Source: a virus. Taken from it: DNA of 23,326 nt. Positions 1-5,227 of the stretch are shown piece by piece; positions within the stretch are counted from its first letter, which is position 1; every line of letters starts with the position of its first letter. The stretch covers positions 1 to 23,326 of the IMG/VR virus record IMGVR_UViG_3300025671_000545. One strand, 5' to 3'. The position numbers were made by a program, and so were the translations under genes. The notes beneath the pieces are model-generated. The model was not told the DNA's origin, ran no database searches, and saw nothing but the letters and a program-made list of their open reading frames with translations.

Positions 1-98
1 TGTTCCATTCTTTCTAATCTAGCTTCTCTGGTCATGTATAACCAGTGTTCTAAATCATCGTAGGTTCTGTTGCATGAAATACATCGGTTATTATTCAT
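1..98 (-). CDS. Small CxxC protein, C-terminus beyond the window
   Basis: An open frame starts at an ATG at 98 and runs leftward off the edge, giving 32 visible codons. The start reads MNNNRCISCNRTYDDLEHWL, followed by a charged helical stretch. The CxxC pair at residues 6 and 9 suggests half of a small zinc-ribbon, with the second pair outside the window. It lies about 30 nt downstream of the preceding minus-strand gene in the same late operon. There is no strong Shine-Dalgarno site. The family is not recognised and the call rests on the open frame, context and Cys pair. Confidence 0.5.
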   Translation of the reverse strand, partial: MNNNRCISCNRTYDDLEHWLYMTREARLERME

Positions 99-100
99 CC

Positions 101-125
101 GACAAGTCCCTGTGCAGGGAGAGTC
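101..125. repeat. Inverted repeat between two late genes
   Basis: TCCCTG (107-112) and CAGGGA (115-120) are perfect inverted repeats 2 nt apart, and outer GAC/GTC triplets (101-103, 123-125) extend the symmetry. It begins just after the stop codon of the 86-aa gene. There is no U-tract on either strand, so an RNA-processing or stabilising hairpin is more likely than an intrinsic terminator. Confidence 0.35.
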
Positions 126-127
126 GT

Positions 128-388
128 TTACCATTTTACTTTGTTAGCCCAGTAGGCTGCTGACATCTTTCCTTTAGATATGTTTTTAGCGTGTCTTGCT
201 TTAAAAGACTTTTGTCTAGCTGTAGGTTTCTTATCACCTGTGACACCTTGTTGACCAAAGCGTATGGTTTTTACTTGGTCACCAGATTTAGCCACAACAA
301 CATGAGATTTCTTTGAGTGGTTTGGAGTTCTTTTTGGTTTGTTGTAACCAGAAACGCCTGCTCTTGATAATCTACTGTCTTTCTTCAT
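128..388 (-). CDS. Small basic conserved phage protein (86 aa)
   Basis: The product is highly basic and begins MKKDSRLSRAGVSGYNKPKR. It carries KTIRFGQQGVTG in the middle and ends in a Lys/Arg-rich KSFKARHAKNISKGKMSAAYWANKVKW-like tail (final residues YWANKVKW). I recognise this pattern from small proteins encoded near terminase or portal genes of many environmental phages; the function is unknown and nucleic-acid or capsid contact is only a guess from the charge. The ATG at 388 is preferred over an in-frame TTG at 394. The gene starts 6 nt after the stop of the upstream 56-aa gene, so translation is probably coupled. Confidence 0.75.
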   Translation of the reverse strand: MKKDSRLSRAGVSGYNKPKRTPNHSKKSHVVVAKSGDQVKTIRFGQQGVTGDKKPTARQKSFKARHAKNISKGKMSAAYWANKVKW

Positions 389-394
389 ACACAA

Positions 395-565
395 TCACCC
401 ACGCTTTTTAGTAGTTCTGCTAGGCTTGGCTGTTTTTGCTGCTTGTTTGAATTGTTTGGCTGTTGGTGCACCTTTGCTTCCGACTTTACGCATTTTTTCA
501 CCGCTTCCTGCTGCGATTCTTTTTCGTTTTGCATGGATGTTTGCATAGAGTCCCTGTTTAGCCAT
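395..565 (-). CDS. Small basic conserved phage protein (56 aa)
   Basis: The start is MAKQGLYANIHAKRKRIAAG, followed by SGEKMRKVGSKGAPTAKQFK and a Lys/Thr-rich tail. The combination of GLYANIHAKRKRI and GEKMRKxGSKGAPT is a signature I recognise from tiny proteins of many tailed phages, normally next to terminase or capsid genes; no function is established to my knowledge. About a third of its residues are Lys or Arg. The ATG overlaps the stop of the upstream 224-aa gene by one base (TAATG), the coupling form repeated across this genome. Confidence 0.8.
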   Translation of the reverse strand: MAKQGLYANIHAKRKRIAAGSGEKMRKVGSKGAPTAKQFKQAAKTAKPSRTTKKRG

Positions 566-1239
566 TATAAATCTCCGTACGGATTCTGAAACGCTTTATT
601 TTGATTGCGTTTAATTTCTTCTATAATTTTATTTAATGTAGCTTGTCTTGTTTGAGCATTAGGCATAATTCTTTTTTCTGGCATATAGTTAATATTTACA
701 TCTCTTTTGCCAGTACCCATAACAGCTCTTCCTAAAGCGTTAGGATCGTTATTAAAATCATATGCTTCTTGGATAGTTACTGTACCATCTGGATTAATCT
801 TGTATGGAAAACGACCTAATGTGTTATATATAGCTGCTTCTTGTGTTGGATTCCAGTCACTTCTTAAACTTGATTCTTCAGTTCCACCAATAGGTCTACC
901 TTCTCTTATAATGTGTGACCTGTTTATATCACCGTAATCTACTGTTCCGCCACCAGATAAAAAATATTCTTCTGATTCTGGGTTTTTAAAGTATCTATTA
1001 TATTCTTGCATAAACCCTTCATTATTGACTACATCTGGATTTAATTGCTTGTAATCTAACAAGCCTTGTCTTAATGCTCTTGCTTCTTGAATTGAGTCGC
1101 TTAAATCAGACAAATCTCTATTACTAAAGTTTTGCTCTGTAATTGGATTTTCATTTCCAGCTATAGTTTCACCAAATGTACGAAGCTGTAATGGGACAGC
1201 TTTTTTGTATAAATCATATATAGAATCTAATAGCCCCAT
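565..1239 (-). CDS. Putative virion-associated protein (224 aa)
   Basis: This soluble 224-aa protein has no signal peptide or membrane helix. Features are an amphipathic N-terminus (MGLLDSIYDLYKKAVPLQL), a middle rich in Asn/Asp/Ser, and a motif near residues 141-165 (NTLGRFPYKINPDGTVTIQE then AYDFN) that I recognise from uncharacterised proteins of marine and freshwater phages. It lies downstream of the terminase small subunit in the late operon, which fits a structural or morphogenesis role, but no enzyme motif is visible. The ATG at 1239 follows the stop of the upstream 44-aa gene by 2 nt. Confidence 0.75.
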   Translation of the reverse strand: MGLLDSIYDLYKKAVPLQLRTFGETIAGNENPITEQNFSNRDLSDLSDSIQEARALRQGLLDYKQLNPDVVNNEGFMQEYNRYFKNPESEEYFLSGGGTVDYGDINRSHIIREGRPIGGTEESSLRSDWNPTQEAAIYNTLGRFPYKINPDGTVTIQEAYDFNNDPNALGRAVMGTGKRDVNINYMPEKRIMPNAQTRQATLNKIIEEIKRNQNKAFQNPYGDL

Positions 1240-1241
1240 TG

Positions 1242-1376
1242 TTACTTACCTTTTTTAGATTTACCTGATTTAGATAATGCAATAGCAACAGCTTGTCTGT
1301 GTGGTTTACCAGACTTCATTTCTTTACGAATGTTTGCAGAGATAACCTTTTGTGACTTACCTTTTTTTAGCGGCAT
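1242..1376 (-). CDS. Small basic conserved phage protein (44 aa)
   Basis: This is a 44-aa Lys-rich protein, [20 protein letters not shown] then [20 protein letters not shown]. The MPLKKG, N-I-R/K and QAVAIAL pattern is a well-known signature of tiny phage proteins found beside structural genes; the function is unknown. The central [10 protein letters not shown] segment should form a short amphipathic helix. It lies between the terminase small subunit and the 224-aa protein. Confidence 0.8.
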   Translation of the reverse strand: MPLKKGKSQKVISANIRKEMKSGKPHRQAVAIALSKSGKSKKGK

Positions 1377-1430
1377 AATTTTGTCCTACTGGCGTTTCAA
1401 ATATTAATGAGAATTTATGTATATAGAAAA

Positions 1431-1443
1431 AGGGGGTGGGGGG
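1431..1443. other. G-tract next to terS, candidate packaging-related site
   Basis: The plus strand reads AGGGGGTGGGGGG immediately after the terS stop codon, so the late transcript carries a C-tract. Eleven G in 12 bases is striking in a genome this AT-rich, and it lies in the 68-nt gap between terS and the next gene. GC-rich sites near terS can be cos or pac sequences, but no cleavage symmetry is visible. Packaging is inference only. Confidence 0.35.
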
Positions 1444-1444
1444 T

Positions 1445-1831
1445 CTACTCAATTCCAGTGATTACTTTTACTTGAATTGGTGTACCATCTAGGTCACCAC
1501 CATGCTCATGCTTCTGTGTTTCTTTCCATTGTGCACGAGTCTTTAGCCAAAATATAGCTGCAGAAGTGTTACCCTCTTGTGCTTGTTTAAATAAAGTACC
1601 CGCAATAATAGCATTAGCATCTATACGACCTCTGTCAAGTTCTGGGCGATAGTACTTTGTGAGGGTGTCGTGTGAGATACCAATGACTTTCGCGATATCT
1701 TCATATGTAGTTCCTACTGACGATAACTCGTAAACCTGTTTTCGGGTGTCGTCTGTTGGAAGGTGTGGGGGTCGTCCGCCTTTATTTTCTGAAGTTTCCG
1801 CTTCAATTAAGTTATTCTCTTGATTATCCAT
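1445..1831 (-). CDS. terS: Terminase small subunit-like DNA-binding protein
   Basis: The 128-aa product has an acidic, flexible N-terminus with a GGRPPHLPTDDTRKQVYEL segment. A helix-turn-helix follows at about residues 40-66 (TYEDIAKVIGISHDTLTKYY), then an alpha-helical stretch with SAAIFWLKTRAQWKET at about 89-105. This order is typical of phage proteins annotated as terminase small subunit, which bind the packaging site and recruit the large subunit. As first gene of the leftward late operon it would precede the large terminase expected outside the window. The Shine-Dalgarno is weak (AAGG about 10 nt upstream). A transcription regulator remains an alternative. Confidence 0.65.
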   Translation of the reverse strand: MDNQENNLIEAETSENKGGRPPHLPTDDTRKQVYELSSVGTTYEDIAKVIGISHDTLTKYYRPELDRGRIDANAIIAGTLFKQAQEGNTSAAIFWLKTRAQWKETQKHEHGGDLDGTPIQVKVITGIE

Positions 1832-1850
1832 GTTTAAATGTACCTTTTAT

Positions 1851-1878
1851 ATTATATATACCTCTAAAACGCACACAA
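1851..1878 (-). promoter_or_regulatory. Sigma-70-like promoter for the terS operon
   Basis: On the minus strand, TTGTGT (1873-1878) and TATAAT (1851-1856) are separated by 16 bp. The -10 is about 20 nt upstream of the terS ATG. A perfect -10 in the correct place makes this the best promoter candidate for the leftward left-end genes. AT-richness raises the chance of a false match. Confidence 0.5.
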
Positions 1879-1983
1879 TCGCTCACTGTTGCATTTTCTT
1901 TTATTGTTAAGGGGTTAGCCTACCCTTGCCTATTTAAATTGATTGTAGGGCTTTATATGAAGCCATTTAATCTTATCAATGTA

Positions 1984-1998
1984 ATAAGTAAAACTTAT
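1984..1998. repeat. Inverted repeat ATAAGT-N3-ACTTAT
   Basis: Perfect 6-bp arms lie upstream of the first plus-strand gene. A related repeat with a longer loop occurs at 2343-2363 and a third at 3580-3593, suggesting a reused regulatory element. It could be an operator or a short hairpin; there is no U-tract. Confidence 0.4.
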
Positions 1999-2011
1999 CA
2001 CTATTTATATT

Positions 2012-2058
2012 TTGATTAGTAAAATAAACTTTACATATATTTTATTATGTTTTAATCT
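2012..2058 (+). promoter_or_regulatory. Putative promoter(s) for the plus-strand cassette
   Basis: Two overlapping sigma-70-like matches precede the gene at 2092: TTGATT (2012-2017) with TATATT (2036-2041) at 18 bp, and TTTACA (2030-2035) with TAATCT (2053-2058) at 17 bp. The rest of 1832-2091 shows no gene on either strand. The region is very AT-rich, so matches are easy to find by chance. Confidence 0.35.
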
Positions 2059-2091
2059 GTACTTGTCATTAATCAATAAGAGGTATTTAAA

Positions 2092-2319
2092 ATGCAAATA
2101 AAAGACTTATCAATCAAAGAAGCAATAAGAGCTTTAAATAAGACAAAATGTAAAATAACAATGGATTTGCCCTATACAACGCTTAATGTATATATCCAAA
2201 AGAATGACTTATTACAGCAATTAAGAAAGTTAAAGCATTTAGATAAAAAAGATATGTATATTAACTTATATTATTTTGAGGATAATACAGTTAACTTATC
2301 TATTCAAGAGGGCTTTTAA
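2092..2319 (+). CDS. Hypothetical protein (75 aa), first gene of plus-strand cassette
   Basis: The family is not recognised. The 75-aa product is basic at the N-terminus (MQIKDLSIKEAIRALNKTKC) and looks alpha/beta, with an acidic C-terminal part ending EDNTVNLSIQEGF. It has no signal peptide or membrane helix. A good Shine-Dalgarno (AAGAGG) lies upstream. The gene is extremely AT-rich, like its cassette neighbours. The opposite orientation to the flanking operons suggests an accessory gene. Confidence 0.65.
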   Translation: MQIKDLSIKEAIRALNKTKCKITMDLPYTTLNVYIQKNDLLQQLRKLKHLDKKDMYINLYYFEDNTVNLSIQEGF

Positions 2320-2342
2320 TAATGCTTTTTAGAATATCCCTT

Positions 2343-2363
2343 TATAAGTACGATAAACTTATA
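2343..2363. repeat. Inverted repeat TATAAGT-N7-ACTTATA
   Basis: Perfect 7-bp arms (2343-2349, 2357-2363) directly abut the -35 of the promoter at 2365-2393. The arms match the ATAAGT/ACTTAT repeat upstream of the gene at 2092, so both promoters may share a regulator. There is no U-tract. Confidence 0.45.
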
Positions 2364-2364
2364 T

Positions 2365-2393
2365 TTGATATATTAAGTAAAATTATTTATACT
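2365..2393 (+). promoter_or_regulatory. Sigma-70-like promoter for the gene at 2428
   Basis: TTGATA (2365-2370) and TATACT (2388-2393) are separated by 17 bp, a near-consensus promoter 35 nt upstream of the ATG at 2428. It lies next to the inverted repeat at 2343-2363. Confidence 0.5.
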
Positions 2394-2427
2394 TTATCCA
2401 TTAATAACATTACAAGGAATTAATACT

Positions 2428-2742
2428 ATGCAAAGAATAACAATTAATATATATAATGACCCATCTCATGGATGGGGTAAAGTTTCAATAGATACTCTTC
2501 AAAGATTAAACTTGCTTAATAATATATCTTCTTATTCATACATTAATAACAATCATGTATATCTTGAAGAAGATTGCGACTTATCATTATTGCTTAAAAG
2601 ACTTGAAGAGCTTAATATCCGTTATAAGTTAAAAAATAACTATGCTAATAAGTCCAGTAAAATAAGAAGCTATGAATATTATTCAAAAGATAAAGCTATG
2701 CATAGATATCTTACTAATTTATACAACCACTTAACTTCTTAA
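2428..2742 (+). CDS. Conserved hypothetical phage/plasmid protein (104 aa)
   Basis: The product starts MQRITINIYNDPSHGWGKVS and contains ISSYSYINNNHVYLEEDCDL at about residues 33-53. The C-terminal part holds the pattern NKSSKIRSYEYYSK. The DPxHGWxKV, YSY..YLEEDCD and N.S.IR.Y motifs match a small uncharacterised family I associate with phages and plasmids. The protein looks soluble, with beta strands then helices. A Shine-Dalgarno (AAGGA) precedes the ATG. The stop lies 9 nt before the GP88 gene, so the two are probably co-expressed. Confidence 0.7.
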   Translation: MQRITINIYNDPSHGWGKVSIDTLQRLNLLNNISSYSYINNNHVYLEEDCDLSLLLKRLEELNIRYKLKNNYANKSSKIRSYEYYSKDKAMHRYLTNLYNHLTS

Positions 2743-2751
2743 GGATTAATT

Positions 2752-3411
2752 ATGAATACCATTACACTATTTAAAACTAAAAAAGATGCTATAGAGTTAG
2801 CGGGTAACTGTACTAAAACTTCAAAAATGCCTTGTGATTCTTATTCTTTACCTACAGAAGCTTGTATCACTGGTTCAAAAATGGCAAAAATTAAAGGCTC
2901 TATCTGTAATAATTGCTATGCCAATAAAGGCAATTATCATAGGTTTAAAGCTAACATTTTACCTATGCAATATAAAAGGCTTAATTCTATTCAATCTGAT
3001 AACTGGATTCCAGCTATGATTAAATTAATCAATAATCAACCATTTTTTAGGTGGCATGATTCAGGTGATATACAATCTATAGAGCATTTTGGTAAAATAT
3101 GTAAAATTGCGGAATTAATGCCAAATACAAAATTTTGGATTCCTACCCGTGAATATAACATTATCAAAGAATATGCTTCTAAAAATGTTATTCCTAAAAA
3201 CTTAATAGTCCGCTTGTCCGCTATGTTTATAGATAAACCCGTAATTATTCCAGATAGCTTAAAAGGTATTCAGAATATAACGGTCTCTAATGTACATTCT
3301 AAAGACCCTATAGGAATTGAATGCGAAAGTTACAAGCACGGTGGCAAATGTAATGATTGCCGAAAATGCTGGAATTCAGACTATAAAGCTATATCTTATA
3401 AAATACACTAA
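2752..3411 (+). CDS. GP88-family Cys-rich protein
   Basis: The 219-aa product matches the phage gene-product-88 family: SLP at 32-34, C52-N-N-C55-YANKG, FFRWHDSGDIQSIEHF mid-protein, and FWIPTREY. Eight cysteines lie in two groups, C28/C38/C52/C55 and C191/C200/C203/C206, the last reading CNDCRKC. Such grouping suggests Fe-S or zinc sites; members have been likened to radical-SAM-type proteins, but I see no classical CxxxCxxC and the activity is unknown. It is the largest gene of the plus-strand cassette, with a Shine-Dalgarno AAGGA. The family identification is fairly firm; the biochemical role is not. Confidence 0.8.
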   Translation: MNTITLFKTKKDAIELAGNCTKTSKMPCDSYSLPTEACITGSKMAKIKGSICNNCYANKGNYHRFKANILPMQYKRLNSIQSDNWIPAMIKLINNQPFFRWHDSGDIQSIEHFGKICKIAELMPNTKFWIPTREYNIIKEYASKNVIPKNLIVRLSAMFIDKPVIIPDSLKGIQNITVSNVHSKDPIGIECESYKHGGKCNDCRKCWNSDYKAISYKIH

Positions 3412-3424
3412 CAAGGGGCTTAAA

Positions 3425-3586
3425 ATGGAATTATCAATAAAACAAAAAGAATCTATTATAAAAATGTTTAATGAGTATTTAATGCAATATAAAGAAGCTG
3501 GAATTGCTCACAATGAAGCCGTTATTTTTGCACGGCATAAAACAAGGCAAAATGCTTCTGTAATGATTAATACTTATTTTAAGTAA
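3425..3586 (+). CDS. Hypothetical helical protein (53 aa)
   Basis: The ATG at 3425 follows the Shine-Dalgarno AAGGGG and gives a 53-aa, mostly helical basic protein (MELSIKQKESIIKMFNEYLM then EAGIAHNEAVIFARHKTRQN). A longer upstream frame would overlap the GP88 gene by about 95 nt without its own Shine-Dalgarno and is less likely. The family is not recognised. The start junction AGGGGCTTAA recurs before the genes at 3941 and 4096. Confidence 0.65.
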   Translation: MELSIKQKESIIKMFNEYLMQYKEAGIAHNEAVIFARHKTRQNASVMINTYFK

Positions 3587-3591
3587 TAACT

Positions 3592-3638
3592 TATAGCGGC
3601 TTATTTTTAGGCTGCTATAGGGTTATTATTTAATAACC
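3592..3638. repeat. Tandem hairpins between plus-strand cassette genes
   Basis: TATAGCGGC (3592-3600) pairs with GCTGCTATA (3611-3619) around a 10-nt loop, with one G-U pair. It is followed by GGTTATTATTTAATAACC (3621-3638), another inverted repeat. A smaller repeat TAAGT-N4-ACTTA (3580-3593) precedes them. Neither hairpin has a U-tract, so processing, attenuation or an operator is possible. Confidence 0.45.
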
Positions 3639-3666
3639 ATTTTAAAACTATATAAAGGGATCTATT

Positions 3667-3939
3667 ATGATAGATTTTATAATTTTTGGCATCGTTGATA
3701 ACGGTGTCATGATTGCAGGCGCTTTCACTGGCATAGAGGTTGAAAAATATCTACCCAAACGCTTTAAAATGGGCTTATTAATGCCAATTGTAGGCGCTGG
3801 AATTGGCAATATGACTAGTGATTTTTTAGGCGGCTTGTTTGCAATGAATACGCCGCTTGCGATTGGATCCGCTATTGGATGCTTTTTAGCTTTATTTTTA
3901 ATTCCAATATTCAATTTAAAATTTAAATTAGGGGCTTAA
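3667..3939 (+). CDS. Small integral membrane protein (90 aa)
   Basis: Two to three hydrophobic stretches cover most of the protein: residues about 1-20 (MIDFIIFGIVDNGVMIAGAF), about 37-60 rich in Gly/Ala, and about 64-82 (LAIGSAIGCFLALFLIPIF). The opening, the EKYLP motif and the GAGIGNMTSDFLGG segment resemble an uncharacterised small phage membrane protein family. A Shine-Dalgarno (AAAGGGA) lies upstream. A role in envelope modification or superinfection exclusion can be imagined, but nothing in the sequence proves it. An opposite-strand frame at 3648-3914 is a shadow. Confidence 0.7.
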   Translation: MIDFIIFGIVDNGVMIAGAFTGIEVEKYLPKRFKMGLLMPIVGAGIGNMTSDFLGGLFAMNTPLAIGSAIGCFLALFLIPIFNLKFKLGA

Positions 3940-3940
3940 T

Positions 3941-4093
3941 ATGTACAATGAAATAAAACTAACTACAGTATTTAAACCATATAAAGATTATTTAGTAATT
4001 GATAACCAATCAATGGTACTTCAATTATTAGATAAACTTTACTTTTTAAACGAGCAAATTATTAATGAGAATGTTAAAACAAAAGGGGCTTAA
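3941..4093 (+). CDS. Hypothetical protein (50 aa)
   Basis: The ATG at 3941 follows the stop of the membrane protein gene by 1 nt and has the Shine-Dalgarno AGGGG. The product starts MYNEIKLTTVFKPYKDYLVI and ends ...KTKGA. It is soluble and mixed alpha/beta by eye; the family is not recognised. The gene end contains the first copy of the clustered TAATGAGAAT repeat (4063-4072). Confidence 0.6.
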   Translation: MYNEIKLTTVFKPYKDYLVIDNQSMVLQLLDKLYFLNEQIINENVKTKGA

Positions 4094-4095
4094 TT

Positions 4096-4245
4096 ATGGA
4101 TCTTGAACGCTATCTACATGAAGTTAATCAGCATATTAAACCTACACGGTGGCAAAGATTCAAAAAACATTTGCCATTGCTATTAATGAGAATGGGAATT
4201 TTTACCCTCTTATTGATAGCTTCTTATCTAACTTATACTTTCTAA
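4096..4245 (+). CDS. Single-pass small membrane protein (49 aa)
   Basis: The ATG at 4096 is preceded by AAAGGGG at good spacing and lies 2 nt after the previous stop. The N-terminal half is basic and helical (KPTRWQRFKKHL at about 16-27), and the C-terminal half is one membrane helix (LLLMRMGIFTLLLIASYLTY). It ends in tandem stops, TAATGA. Basic residues should remain in the cytoplasm. Two repeats overlap it, at 4184-4193 and at its stop codon (4243-4252). It is the last gene of the cassette; its function is unknown. Confidence 0.65.
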   Translation: MDLERYLHEVNQHIKPTRWQRFKKHLPLLLMRMGIFTLLLIASYLTYTF

Positions 4246-4254
4246 TGAGAATTA

Positions 4255-4286
4255 ACCACGCTACGAGCTCGTACAAAGCTCGTGGT
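4255..4286. repeat. Hairpin with alternative pairings
   Basis: ACCACG (4255-4260) can pair with CGTGGT (4281-4286), while ACGAGCT (4263-4269) can pair with AGCTCGT (4277-4283). ACGAGCTCGT (4263-4272) is also a perfect palindrome. The strand-independent symmetry and competing pairings suggest a structured RNA or a protein-binding site at the end of the plus-strand cassette. Confidence 0.4.
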
Positions 4287-4330
4287 GAGGTTTTCTTTAC
4301 CCTTCCTATACCTTACCTTACCCGTAAAAC

Positions 4331-4364
4331 AAAAAGCCCCGCTGGAGAGAGTAGCAAGGCTTTT
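4331..4364. terminator. Bidirectional intrinsic terminator between convergent operons
   Basis: AAAAGCC (4332-4338) pairs with GGCTTTT (4358-4364), with inner GCT/AGC pairs and a short loop. On the minus strand the hairpin ends in GGGGCTTTTTGTTTT, a classic U-tract. On the plus strand it ends in GGCTTTT. It lies between the plus-strand cassette ending at 4245 and the leftward operon ending at 4451, so it can stop both. Confidence 0.7.
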
Positions 4365-4450
4365 CAGGAGGATGTAACTATACAAAGAAAATGGGCGTAC
4401 CTATCCCACTCGCATATTATAACATAGGTACTAATGAGAATTGAGTAAAA

Positions 4451-4777
4451 TTAGGCAGGAATTCTACGAGAAGCTAAAGTTATTATATTATCCATAGCTA
4501 ATGAGAGTAGGCGTGTATATTCTACTGGCTTCTTCTCTTTTAAATATCTAGCATAGACCGCTTTCTTCTGATTAGGCTCTAATGAATCAATGATTGCATC
4601 CATAGCCTGAACATTATTAAAATCCATATCATCAATCATTTGTTCAAATACTTCATGCGATGACTCCCCGCCTGAATTAATGAGAATGGACTTGCTAGGA
4701 TAGCCTAGCTTATGATTATCCACTTTCATATATAAAGCCCAGTCTTCTAAAATAAGTTTTACTCTGTTTATATCCAT
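4451..4777 (-). CDS. Sigma-region-4/antiterminator-Q-like phage protein
   Basis: The 108-aa helical product has LILEDWALYMKVDNHKLGYP near the start, then INSGGESSHEV, then a block (NNVQAMDAIIDSLEPNQKKA, about 54-73) followed by VYARYLKEK. The W...Y....LGYP, GG and L.....KAVYARYL order resembles phage late-transcription regulators and antiterminators with a sigma-region-4-like helix-turn-helix. The assignment is from pattern memory. It is the last gene of the leftward early operon, just before the terminator, a usual place for a late-gene activator. Shine-Dalgarno GAGG 8 nt upstream. Confidence 0.5.
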   Translation of the reverse strand: MDINRVKLILEDWALYMKVDNHKLGYPSKSILINSGGESSHEVFEQMIDDMDFNNVQAMDAIIDSLEPNQKKAVYARYLKEKKPVEYTRLLSLAMDNIITLASRRIPA

Positions 4778-4824
4778 TATTATATCCTCTTATATAGTAT
4801 TATGTTATCTGTCATAGGATTTTC

Positions 4825-5148
4825 CTAGGAAATGTCAATGATTTCTGATTTCCACCTATGACCGTCTTTGTACCAACCCTCTACTAACAAAGTCCAGTTT
4901 GCTTCTCGAAGATGAGGAGTGTATTCTGAATCCTCTATCTTGCGAATCCTTGCTCTCATGTTTGTCTTACTAGTAACTTGAATGGCTACCGTATTTCCTT
5001 TGCTATCGATAGCGAGAATATCAAAATTCCACAGGTCTTGGCGTACCTTTGCGAATGAATTCCATCGCTCAACGATTTTAACAAGAGGATACTCTTGACT
5101 ATCCTTTAGTCTTTTTAGTGTTCTTTGTGTTGGACTTGTCTTTGCCAT
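4825..5148 (-). CDS. PD-(D/E)XK-like nuclease-fold protein (107 aa)
   Basis: Basic N-terminal helices (residues 8-30) lead into VRQDLWNFDILAID at about 36-48, then GNTVAIQVTSKTNMRARIRK. The D...D...(I)QVTS order is the core of a restriction-endonuclease-like phage family in which the usual E-x-K is replaced by Q57-V-T59, so activity may be altered or lost. A Holliday-junction resolvase or VRR-type relative is possible. The start at 5148 lies inside the upstream 42-aa gene (50-nt overlap), and the Shine-Dalgarno is weak, implying coupling. Confidence 0.6.
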   Translation of the reverse strand: MAKTSPTQRTLKRLKDSQEYPLVKIVERWNSFAKVRQDLWNFDILAIDSKGNTVAIQVTSKTNMRARIRKIEDSEYTPHLREANWTLLVEGWYKDGHRWKSEIIDIS

Positions 5149-5227
5149 TTTTATTCCCGAATATTCTATCGTAGTTATCTGAATACTTCTTATCGTCTGT
5201 TGGTCTTCTACCGCTACCCTTGCCCAT
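5099..5227 (-). CDS. Small conserved phage protein, MGKGSGRRP type (42 aa)
   Basis: The product starts MGKGSGRRPTDDKKYSDNYD, then RIFG, and ends in a Lys/Asn/Thr-rich tail. The MGKGSGRRP...W/Y D.IFG pattern is a signature I know from tiny phage proteins; the function is unknown. A strong Shine-Dalgarno (AAGGAG, 8 nt) precedes the ATG, which overlaps the upstream stop by one base (TGATG). Its 3' end overlaps the nuclease-like gene in another frame. Confidence 0.7.
   Translation of the reverse strand: MGKGSGRRPTDDKKYSDNYDRIFGNKNGKDKSNTKNTKKTKG

Larger units (their letters stand above)
4063..4687. repeat. Cluster of five TAATGAGAAT repeats
   Basis: Exact copies lie at 4063-4072, 4184-4193, 4243-4252, 4432-4441 and 4678-4687, all in the same orientation. 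A one-mismatch copy is at 4499-4508 and a further exact copy at 1405-1414. They fall in coding and non-coding DNA and in genes on either strand, so shared protein sequence does not explain them. A binding-site array is possible. The core resembles half of a Fur box, but no full palindrome is present. Confidence 0.5.

Noticed and set aside
1756-2019. An 87-codon plus-strand frame upstream of 2092
   Set aside because: It overlaps terS and its promoter, has no ribosome site and no recognisable composition.
3648-3914. An 88-codon minus-strand frame opposite the small membrane protein
   Set aside because: It has Pro/Ile/Lys-rich shadow composition and no start signals; the plus-strand frame has a good ribosome site and membrane topology.
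4149-4427. A 92-codon plus-strand frame
   Set aside because: It has no ribosome site, runs through a clear terminator hairpin, and overlaps the better-supported 49-aa membrane-protein gene at 4096-4245.
4821-4832. Perfect palindrome TTTCCTAGGAAA
   Set aside because: It covers a stop codon inside the operon with no promoter nearby and too little length for a terminator; chance is likely.
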